Positions 33,395 to 45,770 of a stretch of 64,000 nucleotides of DNA are shown here, one piece after another. The DNA is taken from assembly GCA_037349105.1 (NCBI GenBank), contig JAYJMM010000103.1:744001-808000 (forward strand), read 5' to 3'. The notes under the pieces were generated by a model that saw only the letters and a program-made list of their open reading frames with translations, had not been told where the DNA came from and did not search any database. Position numbers and translations under genes: made by a program. Source of the stretch: Limnomonas spitsbergensis. Lineage: Eukaryota > Chlorophyta > Chlorophyceae > Chlamydomonadales. Every line of letters starts with the position of its first letter. The first letter of the stretch is position 1.

Positions 33395-36300
33395 CCTATT
33401 GGTCTTTACTTCGAGCGTCAAGTGGCCCAATACTGCCAACTTCATGCATACAACAACCTTGTACAATACGCCTCCACTACATGCACTCAAATCTCTGTGT
33501 GGTGCACTCAACAAAGCCGCCTACCTAAATATCCACACCACAAGCGCCTCTGGCTCCATCCTGAAAACTACTACGAACCGTCCCGAGGAAAATTTTCTGA
33601 CGCTCTCTTCTCCTTCTGGCTACATGAAACCCAACATCTCAATAAGACGCGCATCATGGACAGATCTATTCCCATAGTAACCCCCACTAACCTTTCCCAC
33701 CTCTCCCAGCTCACCATACATGATCTAGACATGGCTCTCATTTCCACGCAACAGTCCCACGGATTGGCCTACCCTGGCTTTGTGGTTCACACCACAGGGC
33801 CGGCTGGATATGTATGGGCACGCATCTACCCTCCTTAAGGACAACGGAGCCTGGATTTGGCTTGACCCTGATGACCCCACACACTCCACCATTGTCGGGC
33901 CTGACGGTCACTATAACCTTACCCTCCTTCGCACTCTAGCATGCAGTGTTTTTGCCCTGGTCCCAAGTACCACGTTAGAAGCCTGCCTTGAGGCCTCGCA
34001 CTTTCGTCCCTCGCACGCCACTCCTACCCCACCCGAATATGCCACCATCATTGACATTGACGTGGAGGGTGCACCACCCCTACACCTCCCAGCAGTGACA
34101 CCAGTCCCCCAAGCTCCAATCCCCCACCCATCACCAAAATCACCTTGTACTGCTCCTTCTCCGCTCCGCACCATCGCCGCTCCAAACAGCACAGCGCTTC
34201 GCATTGCTCCTCCGACATCGCGATCACGTACATCGCACTCTTTTCCTCGGCCAAGACCCCCCCGCTTCAATCAGGCTCCACATTTCAAGGTAGAAAATCC
34301 ATTTCGTTCACTAATTTTAATCACCAAGGACTACGTTTTAACTTGCGAGACCTGTCCGACCTCGTCAATTCCGAATGCCCACACTTTCTCTTTGGACAGG
34401 AAACACACATATTTTCATCCCAGCATACTCAGCTTCGTAAAACTTGTTCGATTTTCGCGTCCTACGCTCTTCTTTTCAACAGCTTACCCAACTCCACGGA
34501 CCTCTCTCGATGCCGGCCAGGAGCTGCTGCACCAGGTGGAGTTCTCCTAGCTATACACAAAAAATACACCCAGCACCCTCTATTAAAACGCCAAACGATC
34601 CCTACCAGCCTCACAGGCTACTGCATACATGTTTCCCTGCCCATAGCCAGTAATATGGTCCTCCATGTTCTAAGTGTCTACATGCCCCCCGGCCATGCCA
34701 TCCTCAAAGCTGCATGCATGGACTACATTGCATCCCAAATCGCTACCCATGAACCAGTCTCACACTTCTTTATCATCAGCGGAGACTTTAATTATCATCT
34801 AGGCCCTGTCATGCACCCTGGCTTCAGCTCTTTCCTCCACGCCAGCAACCTCACCCCCATCAATGCTTCCTCTACTCAGCACACTACCCATTACCCCCAC
34901 AACTCACAGTGCAGGCGATCTATGATCGATGATATCCTCCTCTCTAGCAACCTCCCCCGCTCTACTTACACAAGTATGACAGACGTGACATGCCATGTCC
35001 CTACCTTTTGCCAATATTTCTCGGATCACCTGCCACTCAGTATTACCTGCCCCAAGGCTATGCTTCCGATCCTCAGGTCTCCAGTCCCATCTTCCCCGTC
35101 CCAACCTCTCCTTCAACAGACCACTACACCCCACCCCTGTCCACCTGCCCCCATTGCTCGTCCCACTGAAATTTATACAGCCCATACCCAAACCCAACCT
35201 AGATATTACTCGCCAAAAACTGAACACCAATCTATCCACAACGTGTGAATCCCTATTGGCACACAGCACCCACATCTTAGACCGCATATACCAAGCTGTA
35301 CCTCGGACCTCTTGTGGCACCCGCCCCTCCATCCCTTGGAGAGCATGTAAACAGATAATCAAAGACCTTCAGCTTGACATCCCATCGCTCGCCTCCTCCC
35401 ACATTGATCTCCTCGATGCGGCCTTGTTGATCATGAAACAGTGTTGCCCAACCAGAACTGTTGCCCCTCCAAACGCTTGTGGCCAAGCCCGCCCCCGACA
35501 ATGCTACCTACCAAGAACTGTCCAGAAGAAAATATCCGCCCGATTGCACACCATCACTGTCCTCTTCTTTGCACGACGATTCCTCATGCGCCTGCTCAAT
35601 TCTCCAGAGTTCCCCACCTCCGTCCATCCTAATATCGACCCCCTCCTTGCCACACGTGCCCGGCTACTCCTTGCATTAGAGTCTGAAACTTGCCTTAGTC
35701 AAATAAATGCCGTCATCCACATTGCCACAACACCCCTCTCCGTGGTAACTTGGTCGACCTGCTCCCTTCTCTCCCTGCTTCAGATGGCCCTGACCCCCAT
35801 GCTACCTGGTCCAACTGGATCCACACGTGCGACATGCACATACGCTCCACCCGAAGGCGCATCCGAAACACCGCTAAGCCACATAGTGAACGCAATACCC
35901 ACCGACGACGTCTGACACGCCTTCTCTTCACTTCCCCCCGCAAGGCCCACAACATCATCTTCCAGGATTCCACAGACACAGTATCTTCCGAAATCACCTC
36001 AGTCCGTAATACAGCCACCCAACATATTTTTACTGACCCAACGGACATGGTTCAATACACCGAATCCCACTTCGGCAGAGAATGGGCGCATGACCCCTCC
36101 CTCCCTACCCATGATCCCTTTCCTTGGGAGGTCCCAAGCGCAATTGATGCATTCACTCTTGACACGCCTGCCAAATCCCACTCCACACCAACTTCTACCA
36201 TGCTTCCATATGTCACCCGAACACACCTCTTTCATCGGGTCCTCCACAAATTATCCAACAATAAAAAGGCAGGCCCAGACGGGGTCCCCAATGAACTCCT

Positions 36301-36474
36301 TCGCATCATGCCATCTTCATTCAAGTCCTCCATACGTTACCTCCTTATCCTCATGTGGGTCCCTGGCTCTACCCCAGACACATGGAAAGTCTCACATACC
36401 ACTCTTCTCCATAAAAAGGACGACCCCTCTGTCCTGACAAATAAACGACCCATTGGCATGCACAACACGATCTA
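33395..36474 (+). pseudogene. LINE ORF2 5' part: cysteine protease, APE endonuclease, start of RT
   Basis: Cysteine protease-like: LYFERQVAQYCQLHAYNNL (Cys near 33434), then GHASTLL (about 33815) and AWIWLDPDD as candidate His and Asp/Asn regions. The E-x-Q...C-x-LHA-x-NNL pattern resembles Josephin proteases. APE endonuclease: GQETHIF (34398), ISGDFNYH (34780), SMIDDILLS (34920), SDHLPLS (35024). RT start: NNKKAGPDGVPNELL (about 36260) and NKRPIGMHNTIY (36443-36475). The frame changes near 33790, 34280, 35120 and 35750. The last exon-like stretch is cut at 36475 by insertion of an LTR element. Confidence 0.8.
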
Positions 36475-36926
36475 TGTAACATAGCTGGCACGTCCTAAGT
36501 GCCATGCTAATGATAGATAGAGATGGTAGCTAGGATACCATGCTCTTAGGTTTGCTAGTTGTGTATTTCTCTGCACATACTGAAGATGTTATCTTACGGG
36601 CGTATTCTAGTTAGAGGCTTACGGAAGGTAGCTTCGCCTCACTCTATTGTGTAAGCTGTCGGTAGCTAGACTAGCTTTATTCCTTTGAGACACTTTCTTA
36701 TCCGAATCTTGCGTGACTGTTTAATGGCCTGCCTTGGTCTTCTTATGCTGAGACTCTGTTGGTTCGTGGTCTGATTGTATGCCGACTCTGTTGCTCCACG
36801 ATTGTATCAAGATGTAACCAGCGATTCTCCACCGTGTTCCCGACTCCCCGGTCTCCGCTTCCTCTCCCAGCATTGACAGATAAGAGATACAAGTAAGGGC
36901 ATTATTGTCTATACTGCCCTGCTTCA
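36475..36926 (+). repeat. 5' LTR of the non-autonomous element
   Basis: 452 bp, near-identical to 39357-39808. Immediately followed by TT and TGGTTTCAGAGC. Confidence 0.93.
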
Positions 36927-37086
36927 TTTGGTTTCAGAGCTGTTCGATCCTTCCTGTCTTCCATGGCAGTGATGATTTTGGACCTACCGGTATCACGCTC
37001 CTACTGTTGCCAAACGTCGCCTATGGCCAAACTGTCGCATCTGATCAAATATACGTTGCTTGCTGTCGCTACTTAGTTTAGGACAA

Positions 37087-37310
37087 GGTACTCGCTTGCG
37101 GATTAGCTTGACACCCGGTCTTGCTGAATCCCTTGCCTGCGACCACAGTGCATGCAAAGTTGTCATCGGTACTCGCTTGCGGATTAGCTTGACACCCGGT
37201 CTTGCTGAATCCCTTGCCTGCGACCACAGTGCATGCAAAGTTGTCATCGGTACTCGCTAGCGGATTTGCTTGACACCCGGTCATGCTTATGCGCTTGCCT
37301 GCGACCTCCA
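37087..37310 (+). repeat. 81-bp tandem repeat inside the non-autonomous element
   Basis: Unit starts GGTACTCGCTTGCGGATTAG. Copies begin at 37087, 37168 and 37249. The first two are essentially identical and the third is partial and diverged. No coding motif. Confidence 0.9.
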
Positions 37311-39341
37311 GCGATCGCCGTACCTCATCAGCAATGTAGGCAGTTGCATGGCTGTAGGATTCGCAGTGCCCGTCCCGTATGGAAACTGCGTAATTTCGAT
37401 GGGTGACTTGACTGACAGGCTGAACTTCAGCGTGAACTTCAGTGTGAGACTTATTGAATGACCGGTCAGCGCAACAGCCAGTCTCAGCGCCAGGAGATCG
37501 TGTCTAGCGAGTAGTTACTTCTATCGCAACGAGCCACGGGAGCTTTTGCATCTCGTTTTATTTCAATTTCTTAACGACGTGGTTTGAAGATGAAGGGAGT
37601 ATGGAACCCAGATTCGGCACGCTCGGAGTTCCGATTCCCAGATTTTTTTGATTCCAACCAGATTTTCGACCTAGTGCTATAAGTCCCTTGTGGCCGTCTC
37701 TTCCATCCAAATCAAAGAACGACGGGCAAAGCAATTCCCATCTGAACCCGTGGCATAGACCTAAAGAGTTGTACCGCCTAGGCCAGATGCACCAACTTGA
37801 TGGTGGGGCAACTCACGGAACCCGGTCATAAGCAATTGTTAGATGTGCCCCGGAGTGCACACATTTGTTTTGAGGGAGAAGGAGAGATGGGTCAGCTGAT
37901 GGGCATGAGAGGAGTTAATGCCGTCCGTCGAGCTAGGACCATTGACAAGCCGGTGAAGAGTAATTGCCGTGCATCGTCTTGGGACCACTGACCACAATAG
38001 GCCGAGTAGCCTCAACACCTTAGGGTAATGTCAAGACAATGTTGAGTTTCGAGACGTAGATTCTTACATGTCAAGACAGAGGTTTCTTTGCACGGAGATG
38101 AGGTGTTCCTAGAATCAGCCCGATATCTATACACCGCCCACGGGATCCTTGCGTGATTCGTCTTGGGTATTCCACTTCTAACGGCCCCGTTGTGACACGC
38201 TAAAGGATTAAGGGTTTTCCTCCTCTAGGTTGCGGATAGTGCTTTAAGCCATCCTGACTTTTTCGGCGACATCTAGAACATGGCTTTGACCCAAACGGCA
38301 GTTTGTCTTCGCGTGTGTGTCACCATGCCATCTGATCCGGAGTTCTAATGCACTCTCACCGTAACTGGCCGAGATGAGCTCGCAGAGAGATGAAGATGTT
38401 CAGCTCACAACATGAATGCACTATCATGGTTCATGGTTGTATGTGCCGCATACGATATGCAGATCTTGCATATGCGGCACCGGCTGATTGATGGCTTATG
38501 ATGTTAACACTTCCGGCTGCGGAGCGCGACAAGCGAGCAATTGCCTCACGCGTATTTTAGCGGCCTTAGCTTCATCATCTGGTGGATGAGTTTTGCAAAG
38601 CACATCAGTCCATCAGGCCAGGTTGCGACAGAGTAACCAAGCCATAGCTTGGGTTTCGTACCAGGGTACACCCTCGCTCCAGGCAGGAGAGTCATTATCC
38701 CTGGCCTGCCCCGTCTGGTGAGATGGGGGGTGATATCGTGTACTATGTTGCACTTTATCCATTCATGGGTCGAGCATTGATTGCGTTCTACGCATTTGCT
38801 TGTAAAGATTTTGAGCATGCGTTCATGCATCGCTTCAACATCTATCCCATGGCCACGCTACCTAGGTTTTTGTAGTTCCTCCGGAGTCGCTCTCTAGGAT
38901 TTATGCATAGCCTCCACCACCAGTTACGTCAGGATTTTAGAGGAGCGGGAGCCTGCCGTCAGTCCCGGGGAAAAGGAAATACAGTCCCGGGGGAAAGGAA
39001 ATTACGGATTATGTTCAAGAAGACGAAGAAGACGTACAAGACGAAGATGGAAACGCAGATGCGTAATCACGAGCTATTAGATGGTTAAAATGCTTACTAC
39101 GGCGTGATGGAAGGTAGCATACCTATTGTTGTTACGCTCCGATGTGCTCGATATGTTGACGTCCTTCTGTAGTTCCCTTGACTTGATATGTTACAAGAAA
39201 TAGTGTTCTGACTTTTGAGAGAACAAATGTTTGTTTATGAACGAATACGTTGGACTTCCGTCGACTGATCATCGTATGGTATTCTAGTTATTTTGCCACG
39301 AGCATGTTCGTTTTGGATGGCTCCGAGGGCGTAGCCTGTTT

Positions 39342-39356
39342 GAAAAGGGAGGAGAA
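39342..39356 (+). other. Polypurine tract of the non-autonomous element
   Basis: GAAAAGGGAGGAGAA directly precedes the 3' LTR, as expected for plus-strand priming. Confidence 0.8.
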
Positions 39357-39808
39357 TGTAACAGAGCTGGCACGTCCTAAGTGCCATGCTAATGATAGAT
39401 AGAGATGGTAGCTAGGATACCATGCTCTTAGGTTTGCTAGTTGTGTATTTCTCTGCACATACTGAAGATGTTATCTTACGGGCGTATTCTAGTTAGAGGC
39501 TTACGGAAGGTAGCTTCGCCTCACTCTATTGTGTAAGCTGTCGGTAGCTAGACTAGCTTTATTCCTTTGAGACACTTTCTTATCCGAATCTTGCGTGACT
39601 GTTTAATGGCCTGCCTTGGTCTTCTTATGCTGAGACTCTGTTGGTTCGTGGTCTGATTGTATGCCGACTCTGTTGCTCCACGATTGTATCAAGATGTAAC
39701 CAGCGATTCTCCACCGTGTTCCCGACTCCCCGGTCTCCGCTTCCTCTCCCAGCATTGACAGATAAGAGATACAAGTAAGGGCATTATTGTCTATACTGCC
39801 CTGCTTCA
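39357..39808 (+). repeat. 3' LTR of the non-autonomous element
   Basis: 452 bp, matches the 5' LTR. Followed by the target duplication ATCTA. Confidence 0.93.
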
Positions 39809-41350
39809 ATCTACAAACTTTGGACTCGTTTTGTCAGTACTGTCATATCTGAATTTTCTGAGGACCACTGCATACTCAGTCCCTCCCAAGAAGGGTTCCA
39901 AGCTAAACATAACACCTCTCGCCATCTGCAACGTCTAGTACATCTTCTAGAAGATGCCCAAGCATCCAACCGCAATATCTACATTGCCTATGTGGACCTC
40001 ACTAACGCATTCAACACCATAAACCATGACAAGCTCTACCCTATTATGGATACCCTAGGACACCCTGAAGATTCTGTCGATGTCATCAAAGGCATCTACA
40101 CTAATGCCTCTACCCGTATCATTCTCCAGCGGTCTTCAGGTCTTGCTACTAATCCCATCCCTGTGGGTCGAGGCACCATTCAGGGAGACACACTGTCTCC
40201 CCTGATCTTCAATATCTACATGGAACCTTGTCTCAGATGGTGCAACACTGGTGGCCATGGCTTCACCCCCTCATGTGCTATCCCCCTAGGCATGAAGCAC
40301 CCATGTGCCCTCACTCTCTCCACCCTCGCCTTTGCTGATGATATGGCCCTTCTCTCGCATTCTCACGTTCGCCTCCTTCATCAACTTCACAAACTCACTG
40401 CTTATTGCGCATGGGCAGGCCTGTCGCTCAACGCGTCCCCCCCGTCCATGCCCCCCCACGACTCGCTCATGATTGTTGGATCAACCGTTCGTCTCGTACA
40501 CCCTATCGTTCCCGTACCCCACACCGCCCTCCCTTAAATCTTACATCACTCTCACGTAAGCGGACATTACCAGACCAAGCACACCCACATACGGACCCCG
40601 CCTGTCCCTTGCTTCCTCCTTCCCCTACCCGTCCCCTTGACCTCGGCATCACAAACCTCCAACGTCAAGGGCTCTGGCGTTTACGCTCCACAAACCCCCA
40701 TCCCCGCACCCAATGGGTCCCATCCTCTGCAAACCAGGATCACTCATGCATCGACCAACACGTCTCCTTTAATATAAATCCGGTTCATCCCGACTTCGAC
40801 GTCATACCACCACATTCCTTCACTATCCAGATTGGACTCCACTCACCCTCTTCCGGCCCGTTACCCCCTCCCCCATTACCTTCCGCCCCTGCCTCTGATC
40901 CGCAACCCCTTCCATGGCAATGTCAATATGCCTACCTATACCGCCCAAATGGCACTCTTGTTGGTTGCATCCCTGCCCGCCGCCTGCACTGGCTTCGTGC
41001 ATGCTATGATCATACGAAACTTACCCTTCCTGCCCTACACCTCGCCCACTCTGAGGGTTCCTTCGAGCAAGATCTTGCTTCCCTTCTTGTCCGATACCCC
41101 GTTCATAGCAAGCACAAAACAGGAACCGCGCCTAACACGACTTGGTGTCTCCCGGAACCCATGATGCAAGTGCTCTCAGATAGCATGTCCACCCATATCC
41201 ACCGTTTTGCTTCGCCTCTCGACGTTTCCTACCATGCACGCACATACTATACCACCCACCATCACGATTGTCTTTTGGGGGCTCTCCATAATGCGTACTC
41301 CACACCTTGGACCGGCAGCTCGTTCGTTCATCCAGACTTCAAGACTTAAA
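39809..41350 (+). pseudogene. LINE ORF2 middle part: reverse transcriptase palm and thumb
   Basis: Resumes in the same reading frame as the interrupted sequence before 36475. RT motifs in order: NIYIAYVDLTNAFNTINHD (motif A, about 39965-40030), GRGTIQGDTLSPLIFN (motif B, 40169), LAFADDMALLS (motif C with FADD, 40328). The frame used from 39992 closes at 40537 and another opens at 40405, so at least one frameshift lies near 40450-40540. The following part (CQYAYLYRPNGTLVGCIPAR near 40920) is consistent with a connector before RNase H. Confidence 0.85.
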
Positions 41351-43260
41351 ACAATCACAAAAGCAATCCGTTGGGCCGTCTCATCCGCCTGCATGACTAC
41401 GGTCCCCACATGCACTGTTATCCTGGCCCTAGTTTGGAAGAACTCATCTTTCATGGATTGGACCTCCCATTCCAATATGGTTTATGTTCTCACTCTTCAT
41501 ACCGACCCCAACTTTCGCTTTCAGCCCCGGACCATATGGCACACATCTTCACAGCCACCCAACCAACATACGGCACTACTCCCAAATGGCCACTACAACT
41601 TCTCGTCATTGGTGACACAGAGGGCCTCGCTCGCTTCTACCCTGACCCACCTCCCACTGCTCCAGTCGATTCAACTGTGCACACACTATCTGGACATGGA
41701 CACCCACCTGGCACCACACCTGCCCACCGTCCTCATCCACCCACCCGACGCCAATCCCAACTTCCCGGTTCGCATGCCAAATGACAACACCCTGTTGGCT
41801 TCTCTGTAGCCTCCCAATGGCACACACAAACTACCCCGCCTACCCCTCTCCCACTTGCCCCACTCACTTTCCCCCTTATCCTTTTCGATGAACTCCGATC
41901 TATCTACCCCCCTACCTATCCACTTGCTTGGCCGTTGCTTCCGGCATACTACACAGACGGAGCTTGTATACAGGTTGACGCCGGCGATAACTTGATAGGG
42001 GCTGCCTTTTACTTCACTGTCGATGGCTCCACCCATACAGTCAACCCTACTGGAAAATGTGAAACGAACACTATCACCAGGGCTGAACTTTGAAGCATTC
42101 ATGCAGCCCTCGATCATGCCCATACACCTTCTGGCCCCGCCTTGACCATTGCCCCTTCCCTTACTATCTTCACTGACAGTCTCTGCATCATTCACCTCAT
42201 ATAGAAAGCTGTCTTTTACCTGCATGATCTCCTTGAGGACAAGCATGCACCGCTACTCCTGGCCATCCGCCGCCTACTCCTTTCACGGGCAAACATAGGC
42301 CTACCAACGCTCATCCAGAAGGTTGAATCACATATTGGTATTATCGGCAATGAACTTGCTGACATTGGGGCAACACGAGCCTTGGACGCACCCAGCACAT
42401 TTACATTTAACCTTTCCCATATTAACAACCAGTACATGGCTTCCCTCCCAGCTTGGCCTTGCCTACCCCAAGACGATACTCAAACGGATACAAACGACAC
42501 CCCTTGGTTCACTTCTGACCTCACCTCCTCTATCTATCAAGGCCCACCTTCACTCTTCTTGCCCTCACGTTTCGGACGGTGATACCACCATATCTTGTGC
42601 TACATATACCCGCATAATCGAAGAAATGCCCACTCTTTACCCCTGTATAACAATCACATGTGGCAGTCTTCTGCTTGCCACTTAACTCTGAAGCGCCGCA
42701 TCCTCCGTATGCGAGCCAAGCAACCTCTTATGGACAGCTAAACGGGCACTTCTCTTCCTTATTCCCTACAAAACAACAGTGCGCTCGTTTACCGATGGCC
42801 TTTGCCCCATATGTACACCACCTCCTACTGGCCCACCTGACGCTACTTCTGACACACAGCGACACATGTTTGGAAAATGCAGGTATCCCCGTATGCAGGC
42901 CTCTTATATTTCCCGACACAGCAAGGCCCTACCTCTGCCTCATCCAACGTTCCCTCCACATAGGCACACATAGTGGAATGTTCACAATTATGGATGCCAC
43001 ACCCGCTACATCCCTCCCAAGCTCCCACCAGGCGTCTATCTATGACACCCATATCCCGCAATGGATGCTTCCCGCTGCCCCCCCTGCCACACTCTGCCGC
43101 CTTCGTCCTGATCTAGTGCTCTCCTCTTAATTGAAGGCCTTACCATTGCCGATCTCCACAGTTATCCTCCCGCCCGGCTTGCCGACCATGCCTTCCTTCT
43201 TGACCTCCAACACCGTTGTACCATCCATATAATTGAGCTCGGGTTTACCTCCAATCTACA
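41350..43260 (+). pseudogene. LINE ORF2 3' part: RNase H, CCHC finger and REL-type endonuclease signature
   Basis: RNase H: YYTDGACIQVDAG (about 41948), TITRAEL (42074), TIFTDSLCIIHL (42167), SHIGIIGNELADIGA (42332), with stops TGA at 42091-42093 and TAG at 42202-42204. Next GLCPIC (about 42796)...RHMFGKCRYPRM (42860), a C-x2-C...H-x3-C-like finger, then SRHSKAL, LRPDLVL (43103) and IHIIELGF (43225). That order of finger, RH, PD and E is how restriction-like endonucleases of early LINEs read. Frames differ between these pieces, so the gene is broken. Confidence 0.7.
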
Positions 43261-43825
43261 ATTCTGCCTTTCCCACAAATCCACACAACATGCAGTCATG
43301 CACAGTTGGTACAATTGCTTCGCGCCGCAGGATGGACCCTCACTACACCTGTCATAGACCCTCTCCACACTCCTGCCCCCCACCCTACCTCTAACATATC
43401 CGTTACCCCCCCCTGCTACAGACATCCTCTACCCCTATGTTCAACTCGTCATCATTGGTTGCTCTGGCATTTTCTATAAAGATATCATGCACCTATTTCC
43501 AGTCCTTGGTATCACACCCCTCAACGTCCCCCCACTGCTCAAACAACTAGCAGTTCACACTGTCCAATCTGCCTATTATTCCATTCATCGACTTCGACGT
43601 TTCCTTGAAAACAGTCAACCCGACTGCCGTCCAGCATCTCCCCCTGTTCTCACTGACCCGCCATAGCCCCTTTCTCCCTTTAAGGGTATACAGACCGGGG
43701 CTTGGGCGTCTCGTCAACCTGTACTGCCCCAAATCCACGCCCGGCCGCATCGGCGTTCTCTTTTCTTTTCTTTTCATGTCTGTGCATCATAAACGAGGAG
43801 TATAATTTGTTTCCTCATGCGCATT

Positions 43826-43890
43826 GACTTTACAGAAAGAAAGAAAACGCCTGAGCGTGGCTTCAGGAATACGGGATTTTAAATGCCGTG
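43826..43890 (+). repeat. Short dispersed repeat, inverted relative to 11805-11880
   Basis: Shares AGAAAGAAAACGCCTGAGCG-like sequence and GGCTTCAGGAATACGGGATT with the reverse complement of 11805-11880. Immediately follows the LINE 3' end. Confidence 0.6.
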
Positions 43891-45199
43891 CACCGATAAA
43901 TGCGAATGAAAACGAGCGCGAGCTGACGTCAGATATTCGCGTCGGGATTTCGGAGCCGTGCCTATCCACTGAAAGCCTGTGAATACACAGCGCGAAATCG
44001 TATACTTGCAGAGGAAAGTGCCCTGAAACGGGAAAGTAAGCCAACGCAGGTCGGCAAGCAGCTTATCGCGCTCGCAAGAAGCAGACAGCAACACGCACCA
44101 CCCAACCAAGAAGAAACTTTAATTGAAGTAGCACACGAGGAAGCTTGAATCCAAGTACAGCTGACTTACCGTCGGAGGAGGCGAACAATACGTGTGCAGA
44201 CAAGCAGAGCAAAAACCTCATACCGGTCAACAGAAAAAACATGCATGTCATGACAATTAAAGGATTGAGGACGACATACATGCATGTGGTCAGCCATTTG
44301 TACATTGCATCCCTCAGGGAAAAACACTAACTACCCTCACCGCACCATCCATGAGTACCAGTTGCAGCTTCACACTTAGCAAATTTTCTTTCTTATCAAC
44401 CCAACTCGTTGAACTCTTTCATTGCTGGCAATGGTAGCAACAGTTTTAGTGCGCCATACGTGACGCTCAAACAAATCTACCACTTGAGAAATCAGTTACT
44501 TTCGGTTACTGTTGTTCTGCAGTTACAATTTTCATTTGACAGGTACAACATTTATGTTCCTCTCACCCTATACTGTTGTGACACTTGAAGTGGTGGAAAA
44601 GGTTATGGCAGTTAAAATGCTTGAAGTGGTTAAGGTGATTAGGATGTGCACCCCACCATTGCCAACCAAGCCGGTCAAGGATGGGTTCATATACCACCTC
44701 AGCACCAATATGTTAAGGTAATAGCAAGTATTGACAGGAAGCTTGAAGGAAGGTGCGCGATGCGATGCATGTGGCGTGACTATGCTTCTATGCTTCCTTC
44801 CCGTATGGGGTACCAAATCAATAATAGTAACTTGAAGCACTAGCTATTTCAAATGCCTTTTCCAACAACCATATCTAAAGCATTGAATGATTTTTAATGA
44901 TTTAGAAATGAACAACTAAAGAGGTCGAAGCACCAAAACCTCTTGGCAGTACGGTCTCCTAAATATTTGAAGAACATGCTGTTTTGGGGGGGACTTCAGC
45001 GCCCCGTCCGCGCTACAAAGGGGAGGTCATAATGCAGGAAGGCGGGAATTTCTCCAGCTGCATGTCCGTTCTGCAGCGTTCTGGTAGGGGGGAAGCCAAG
45101 AGCCCTACAAAGGTGCTGCCCTGCCCTGCCCTACACTGCCCTGCCCTGCAGTACACTGCCCTGCCCTGCCCCACACTGCACTGCACTACACTTCATTGC

Positions 45200-45249
45200 G
45201 GCGCCCACGCGGCCGAGGTTTGAGCGAGGCCAGAGGTGTAACGTTATCG
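45200..45249 (+). mobile_element. Minimal 50-bp LINE family A insertion with 12-bp target duplication
   Basis: The 50-bp insert (starts GGCGCCCACGCGGCCGAGG, ends GAGGTGTAACGTTATCG) is flanked by ACACTTCATTGC at 45188-45199 and 45250-45261. The insert equals only the extreme 3' tail of the family A LINE copies at 128 and 9801. It interrupts a CACTGCACTG simple repeat that makes the boundaries clear. Confidence 0.85.
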
Positions 45250-45770
45250 ACACTTCATTGCACTGCACTGCCCCACACAGGTGCTGCACTGCACTGCACA
45301 TCTCACGGAACAGAACATGGGGCGATTGGTGCACCACAGCCCCGAAATGGGCAAAAGGACAGGGGCAGAAACATATTGGGGGGGAGGCTGGAAAAGGTTA
45401 GAGCCTCGTTGGGTCAGCCGATCCGCCCATGAGAACATGCAGGATCGGCAGGATCACCAGGCCTGCATGTTCACCTGGCCAAATCACCAGGCAGGTCAGG
45501 GCGCACAAAATGCTGGTGTCCAGATTGAACAAACAAGGAACCGGTAGGTTACAAGGCAAAAAAAAAGGCAACACATTTTTTCGACAGAGCACACAGATTC
45601 CTTCCTGCTCCTCCCATACCGTCCCCCTTTTGCCCACCCATCCCCTGCTTACAAGATATGGATATAGTTTAAGTACACCTCGTGCTGCCTTTAAATCACC
45701 CACCTCCACACACCTCCACCTCCACACACCTCCTCGCATCAGTCTTAGCTTTAACTGCACATGGCCTAGG

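Larger units (their letters stand above)
36475..39808 (+). mobile_element. Non-autonomous LTR element nested in the LINE RT
   Basis: Two 452-bp LTRs (36475-36926 and 39357-39808) begin TGTAACA and end CTGCTTCA, with one base difference noticed (TGTAACATAG against TGTAACAGAG). ATCTA is duplicated at 36470-36474 and 39809-39813. A primer-binding-like TGGTTTCAGAGC follows the 5' LTR and a purine tract (AAAAGGGAGGAGAA) abuts the 3' LTR. The 2,430-bp interior has no gag or pol motif and no ORF above about 95 codons, so it must depend on enzymes supplied in trans. Size lies between TRIM and LARD classes. Confidence 0.93.
30492..43760 (+). mobile_element. Degraded Dualen/RandI-like LINE with dual endonucleases
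   Basis: A strongly C/T-rich plus-strand unit of about 9.9 kb after subtracting the LTR element at 36475-39808. Domains in order: ORF1-like region (30839-32290), Josephin-like cysteine protease (about 33400-33900), APE endonuclease (34280-35060), RT (36230-36474 and 39814-40480), RNase H (41930-42400), CCHC plus REL-type endonuclease signature (42795-43260). Two nuclease types plus RNase H and a protease is the hallmark of the Dualen/RandI clade. Many frameshifts and stops make it inactive. The 3' end is set near the CTTTTCTTTTCTTTTC tract (43758-43777). The 5' end is not defined and may lie left of the chromovirus. Confidence 0.8.

Noticed and set aside
36721..36927. Identical 68-codon minus-strand open frames in both LTRs (also 39603-39809)
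   Set aside because: Duplicated only because they lie within the LTRs. No motif.
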